A DNA stretch of 64,000 bases, from NCBI GenBank assembly GCA_025174535.1, contig JALBUN010000006.1, forward strand, positions 1,302,001-1,366,000. Direction: 5' to 3'. The notes under the pieces are model-generated. The model was given only the letters and a program-made list of their open reading frames with translations. It was not told the origin of the DNA and made no database searches. The translations under genes and the position numbers were made by a program. The stretch is from Cantharellus purpuraceus. Lineage: Eukaryota; Basidiomycota; Agaricomycetes; Cantharellales; Hydnaceae. Of the stretch, positions 60,109 to 64,000 are shown one piece after another; within the stretch, counting starts at the first letter, position 1, and every line of letters starts with the position of its first letter.

Positions 60109-62263
60109 AGAGGAAGATGTTGGAGCTGCAGACGCCTATTTAAGCCAGAACATATGGACGCTGTTGTAACAGATATTTTGCACTGCTCCATCGCTCGAAT
60201 ACAGCTGATCGGAGCAATAGAAATTCTTTCCAACTCCGACTCATGGCGATGCAACACGAAGCAAACCAGTGCAATGGGCTAGCGTCATTTTGCTATGTGC
60301 ACCCACGGTCTATTGACAAGTTGAAGATCAGTCGGGTCCAAACCATATACAGTGTAAGGCTTGTGGAACTGAAGGTTCATCGTGTTTGTGACTGACGACG
60401 GCGAACAACCAGTCACAGGCCAATCCCATCCATCCATTCTTAAGGCTTTATAGTAACAGCGGTTAAGTTTAAAGTAAAGTTCAGGAGGCTGTCAGTGTGA
60501 CGATAGGATCACGGGATTTCAATACATGCATCGCATTGATAGAGAGTACTGTATATCTTGCAGATCAATTTTTTTTAGCAACATATACTCTAATATACGA
60601 GTACCATAATGTGATCCTCGACTAGCTCGACATCTGCTAAATGCCTGATTTTGACTTACGCCCACTGATAATTGCCTTCGCAGATCATACCAGATCCGTG
60701 CCAGTGTCCAGGTGGCGGTTTACCGATTTGCTGGGGATCGAGGGTCATAACGGTGTGAAGAGATAAAGGAAAATAGGGCCTTTAGCTTTAGGCTTTACAA
60801 TCAAAGCAATCGCATGCCCGGGAACTTGCTCTCTGCCAAATCGTACCTTCGTATTATGACGTTACAACATTTTCAGCAGTCAACTCTGCTTCCTCATTGT
60901 AGACCGGGCACTCGGGAGGACTCAGGTCCGAGACGTAGCGTAAGCCTTGGAGTAGAAACCTTGCAGGAGAATGTTGATGAGGAAGACCTCCCTTCCGGCG
61001 GCAAGACAACACGGGTCTGAATTTCAAGCATTCACATTTCTCGCCCAAGCTCAAAGGTCGCCAATGCTAATGCATATTCAATCATATCCAGACATCCGGT
61101 GTCGTGCATGATGCAATTAATTCTCACCTGCTTTACTAGAACGTGGGTTTTCCTATCTCTCCCCCTTCCCGCCCTCGAGGTGATACGTTTTGCCCCAAAC
61201 CTTTTTGCATCTCAGGTAACGACATGTAGTTGAGTCTCTCATATCATTACACGCAATCGCACAGATGGATACTCCAGCCTCGAATGATCAATCTGGTACG
61301 ACCCTCAAGCCAGCGATAGGAGCATTCAGATGCGGCAGTACGAAATGTGTGATGCATGCATGCACTTGATCGCAGTGACTCACATCCACGTCGAACAGGA
61401 CTACTCTACCTTCGCTTGAGTGACCACATGAAGTCCTCCCATCACTTAAGACAACCATATAAAGTTTTGTCCCCCAAAACGAGCATCGTTTTTATGGCTC
61501 GCCAGCGACTTGTAGCCGCATGCATCCACAATGACCGAGAATGAAAAAGTCTGTGAGTTGTGAAGGTTCAGATGCAGTGAGGGAAGAGGTGTCTATTCAA
61601 TTGACTGAATGAGTGAACGTAGACACGATGACGCTAACAGTCGCGATGTGATACAGAATTTAACAGTGAGTCCATCTGTACTGTGTCATGGTGATATAGT
61701 ATAGATAGAGACTTGGCTATCTGATCACCATAATTTTATGCATTGGCTCTCCTGGCTGGATGGAATCGTGAGGAATCCGTCAATTCGGAAAACTAAAAGG
61801 AAAATTAACATCCCAAAGGTGTTCCCGGGCCAAATCTACGGACATTGTTCGGCCACTGTCTATGTCCCACTCTTCGCACCTTCGGGCCTGCCAATATCTC
61901 TAACTTGGCAAAGTCCCTCATCGCCTATCATGTTCCCCTAATGTTGTGAATACTCTTATCAACTAGAGAGCCTCTTTGTTATTTTGTAGATCATACCATC
62001 ACTTCGCAACTATCTTTCTCTTGCACCAACATTGCCACCACAATGCGAATGTGTCATTCTATCCAATCTTTACGATCGACTTTGAAGTTTGTGTGTATAT
62101 GAAGACAAGAAGTCGTACATGGATAATCTAAGCTGTTATGTGTGGTAAGTGAGAGAACAAGAAATGATTCGAGACAGTCTGGCACAGGAAGGAATTTTCT
62201 TGAGTGTTAGCCGCCCAGTATTTGCCCCCAGCCGTATTTTTGGAATGTATGGAACACGAGGCA
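60109..62263. other. gene-poor stretch with displaced GPH1 5' copy
   Basis: The left end is the G-alpha promoter (duplicated at 57.4 kb). The GPH1-derived repeat lies at 60711-60866. Frames at 60814-61020, 61356-61544 and 61738-61941 show no motif. Nothing else is supported. Confidence 0.4.
60711..60866. repeat. copy of GPH1 promoter and first codons
   Basis: These 156 bp match 16192-16348 almost exactly, in the same orientation, including the GPH1 ATG (read on the minus strand) and the first 12-13 codons. Downstream of the copied ATG the sequence turns unrelated at once, so no phosphorylase can be made here. Confidence 0.9.
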
Positions 62264-63026
62264 TCAAGCTGGCGTCGAGATCAAAGGCTGCTTATGGACC
62301 CACTCATTCTTCGACAGCTCCCCGGCGACAAAGGCGGCGAAAGCTCGTCTCGGAAGCCAAGGGGTGGTATGACCGTCCCCTACATATCCCGCAACGAACT
62401 TGTCTTCTTGTTTGTCGGTGAGTAGCGGAACTCTTCCGATCGTCCACATCACTTCTGTGTCAGCCCGGACAGCCTCTCCAATAGCGACGACATCCTGAAC
62501 GAATGGGTAAGTGGCTTGGCAACTGACCCGCTTCCTCGGTGACACTGACTTTGTAAGCATTGGGCGCGAAAAGTGCAACGCCGTGGACAAGGACCCAGAA
62601 TTGGAGGTCGAACTTATCATTTGGATCTTTCATGCTCGTGGTACCAAGTAAAATGAGGCGCTTGACGCTCTGTTCACGCATCACCTCGAGAAGCAGAACA
62701 TACCCCTTGGCGAGGGGCGTGCCAGGCGGATGAAGGGGTCCCTGTTTGACACTGGGGCCGAGCGCAGAGATCACAGCATGGACGCCAGAAAGAGCGCCCT
62801 TTAGAGCTTCTCTGTCATTAAGTTCACCCTTGACTACGGTCACAGAGGGGTTTGAGGTAATATCGGAGGGAAGCTTTGAGGGCGTTCTGGCGTATATGAC
62901 GACCGTGTGCGAGTCCTTGAGGACGTATTCGATCAGGAGAAGGCCTAGGAGAGCGTTGGATTGACTTTGGACATGTGTGAATCACTGACCTACTCCTCCG
63001 GTGGCTCCCAAGATGAGGACGTGCAT
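62264..63026 (-). CDS. NAD(P)-binding NmrA-like / atypical short-chain reductase
   Basis: Three exons give about 213 residues starting MHVLILGATGGVG at 63026, a textbook Rossmann GxxGxxG loop. The first intron (GTCAGT...CTAG) leads to LLLIEYVLKDSHTVVIYART, the second strand with the Arg typical of NADP preference. PSVTVVKGELNDREALKGAL, GVHAVISALGPS and VKRLILLGTTSM mark the alternating strands and helices of the NmrA-like family. After the second intron, EVMWTIGRVPLLTD and VGDGHTTPWLPRRAFAAFVAGEL form the C-terminal part. There is no YxxxK catalytic pair, so it may be a redox sensor or a reductase of unknown substrate. Confidence 0.82.
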
Positions 63027-63623
63027 TGCTGGTTGGAGGTGAGGAGAGAGTTGCGTGATAGGCGCCTTGTGCTGTTGTGATTGAACTGTGCTGCTCAGTG
63101 GGAGAGGAGGCCATAGTGGCTGTATACCTTTGCCGCAGCGAGCTGTGGCGTAGCCATCTATCTGCACCGCGGTCAAATAACAATCATTAGCAAAGAGCTA
63201 GATTTGACTCGGCACGACCCTATGTTTAGTCTCCGATTTCAAAATTATTTGCGGCCCTCCGCCAGCGTACAGTTACCGATCTATCAGCTTGACTCGTTCT
63301 ACTTAGATATCCGGTCGCCCAACACGGTTACGCTGTTCGTAAAATTATACGTTATATTCGTCCTACCGTGTCACTCTACCTATCATTAGTCGGATCAAGT
63401 CTCAAGGAACAAATCGTACTTGGACATTGTGCCGACACCGGACCGCAGAGATTCAGGAGTATATAGGCAAACATTACAGAGGAGCTTTCATCAACAGGCT
63501 GCGTGCGTGCTTAGTTGTGGCCACGTGTTTTGCGCGCCCTTGGAACAGGACAAATTACACGACGTCTACACGCGTTTTCGTTTCTCTTCGCAGTATCAAA
63601 GCGCAACGCCATTATTTACGAGC
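63027..63623. other. intergenic, promoter of flanking divergent genes
   Basis: About 600 bp separate the NmrA-like start from the possible start at 63624. Overlapping frames at 63420-63776 have no motif. This is presumed promoter sequence for both sides. Confidence 0.4.
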
Positions 63624-64000
63624 ATGTCAGAGGATCCTGCAATAGATCTTCCCGCTAGGGAGTCCATAACACCTACCCCAATACCTTGTCAGTCTTTAGC
63701 TCTTTCTGTCCCTCAGGCTCTCAATTATGCATTATCTACTCACCGTGCCCTGTTCTTCGCAATTTGTCGTCGATAACCCTATCCGAAATCAATATCGTCG
63801 TCGTCGCCAAATCGAATTTTTAGCCAGATTGGGTGTTACGGACTTACCCGACTCGAGTGTGGTCCAGGAGAATGATGCAAATATCGCTGCGGCACTAGAC
63901 GGCGGTGCGTGTGCGCGCTGTTGAGCTCGTATTGTCTAATGTCGCTGCGCAGAGTTTCAGTCACTCACGCCAGCTCAGCTACATGAGCTGCAACAAAACA
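63624..64000 (+). CDS. 5' part of an unassigned gene cut by the window edge
   Basis: An ATG at 63624 reads MSEDPAIDLPARESITPTP. A frame from about 63775 reads NPIRNQYRRRRQIEFLARLG and VTDLPDSSVVQENDANIAAA. It then splices (GTGCGT...CGCAG) to EFQSLTPAQLHELQQ at the right edge. The junction between the first two pieces is not resolved, and the true start could lie elsewhere. The charged helical composition is protein-like, but the family cannot be named from this fragment. Confidence 0.4.

Overview
The window reads as nuclear DNA of a filamentous basidiomycete, most likely an agaricomycete mushroom. Genes are compact, sit on both strands and are cut by many introns of about 45-70 bp. Most introns are GT-AG and a few look GC-AG. 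Several proteins have a basidiomycete flavour: single-pass membrane proteins with low-complexity ectodomains, an HSPA12-type Hsp70, an atypical G-alpha and an Msb1-domain protein. All assignments come from reading translated exons and recognising family motifs; no database was searched.

Layout. 1-6.6 kb: a decaying tandem cluster of small single-pass membrane protein genes, with one intact copy at 219-837, three or four broken copies, and a better-kept relative at 5949-6587. 7.1-16.2 kb: two minus-strand genes, a 1285-residue Msb1/Mug8-domain protein and glycogen phosphorylase (GPH1, about 20 exons). 16.3-21.5 kb: gene-poor, with one unassigned gene at 18973-20027. 21.5-35.9 kb: dense housekeeping block with a membrane protein, VPS36 (ESCRT-II), an FMP46/DUF1687 mitochondrial protein, RPC2 (second-largest Pol III subunit), a UBE2G1/Ubc15-type E2, a gypsy retrotransposon relic with a perfect 69-bp inverted repeat, and dihydrofolate synthase (FOL3). 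35.9-41 kb: gene-poor, with a short terminal-inverted-repeat element. 41-57.2 kb: second dense block with an HSPA12-like ATPase, D-arabinono-1,4-lactone oxidase (ALO1), UBC7, the mitochondrial 2-oxodicarboxylate carrier (ODC), SRP9, an unassigned locus, NOC2 and METTL14. 57.2-64 kb: an atypical G-alpha gene with decayed duplicated sequence beside it, a 156-bp copy of the GPH1 5' end, an NmrA-like reductase and a gene cut by the right edge.

The conserved genes are not an operon or a biosynthetic cluster. They share short divergent promoters (ODC/SRP9 103 bp, FMP46/RPC2 346 bp, membrane protein/VPS36 about 510 bp) and close convergent 3' ends (NOC2/METTL14 134 bp, ALO1/UBC7 225 bp). Themes are ubiquitin and trafficking (two UBE2G-class E2s, VPS36, SRP9), RNA biology (RPC2, NOC2, METTL14) and mitochondrial or redox metabolism (ODC, FMP46, ALO1). 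The most unusual items are the shuffled membrane-protein array, the G-alpha with an N-terminal extension and altered GTPase motifs, and the displaced GPH1 promoter copy. I found no CRISPR array, rRNA, convincing tRNA or complete transposon.
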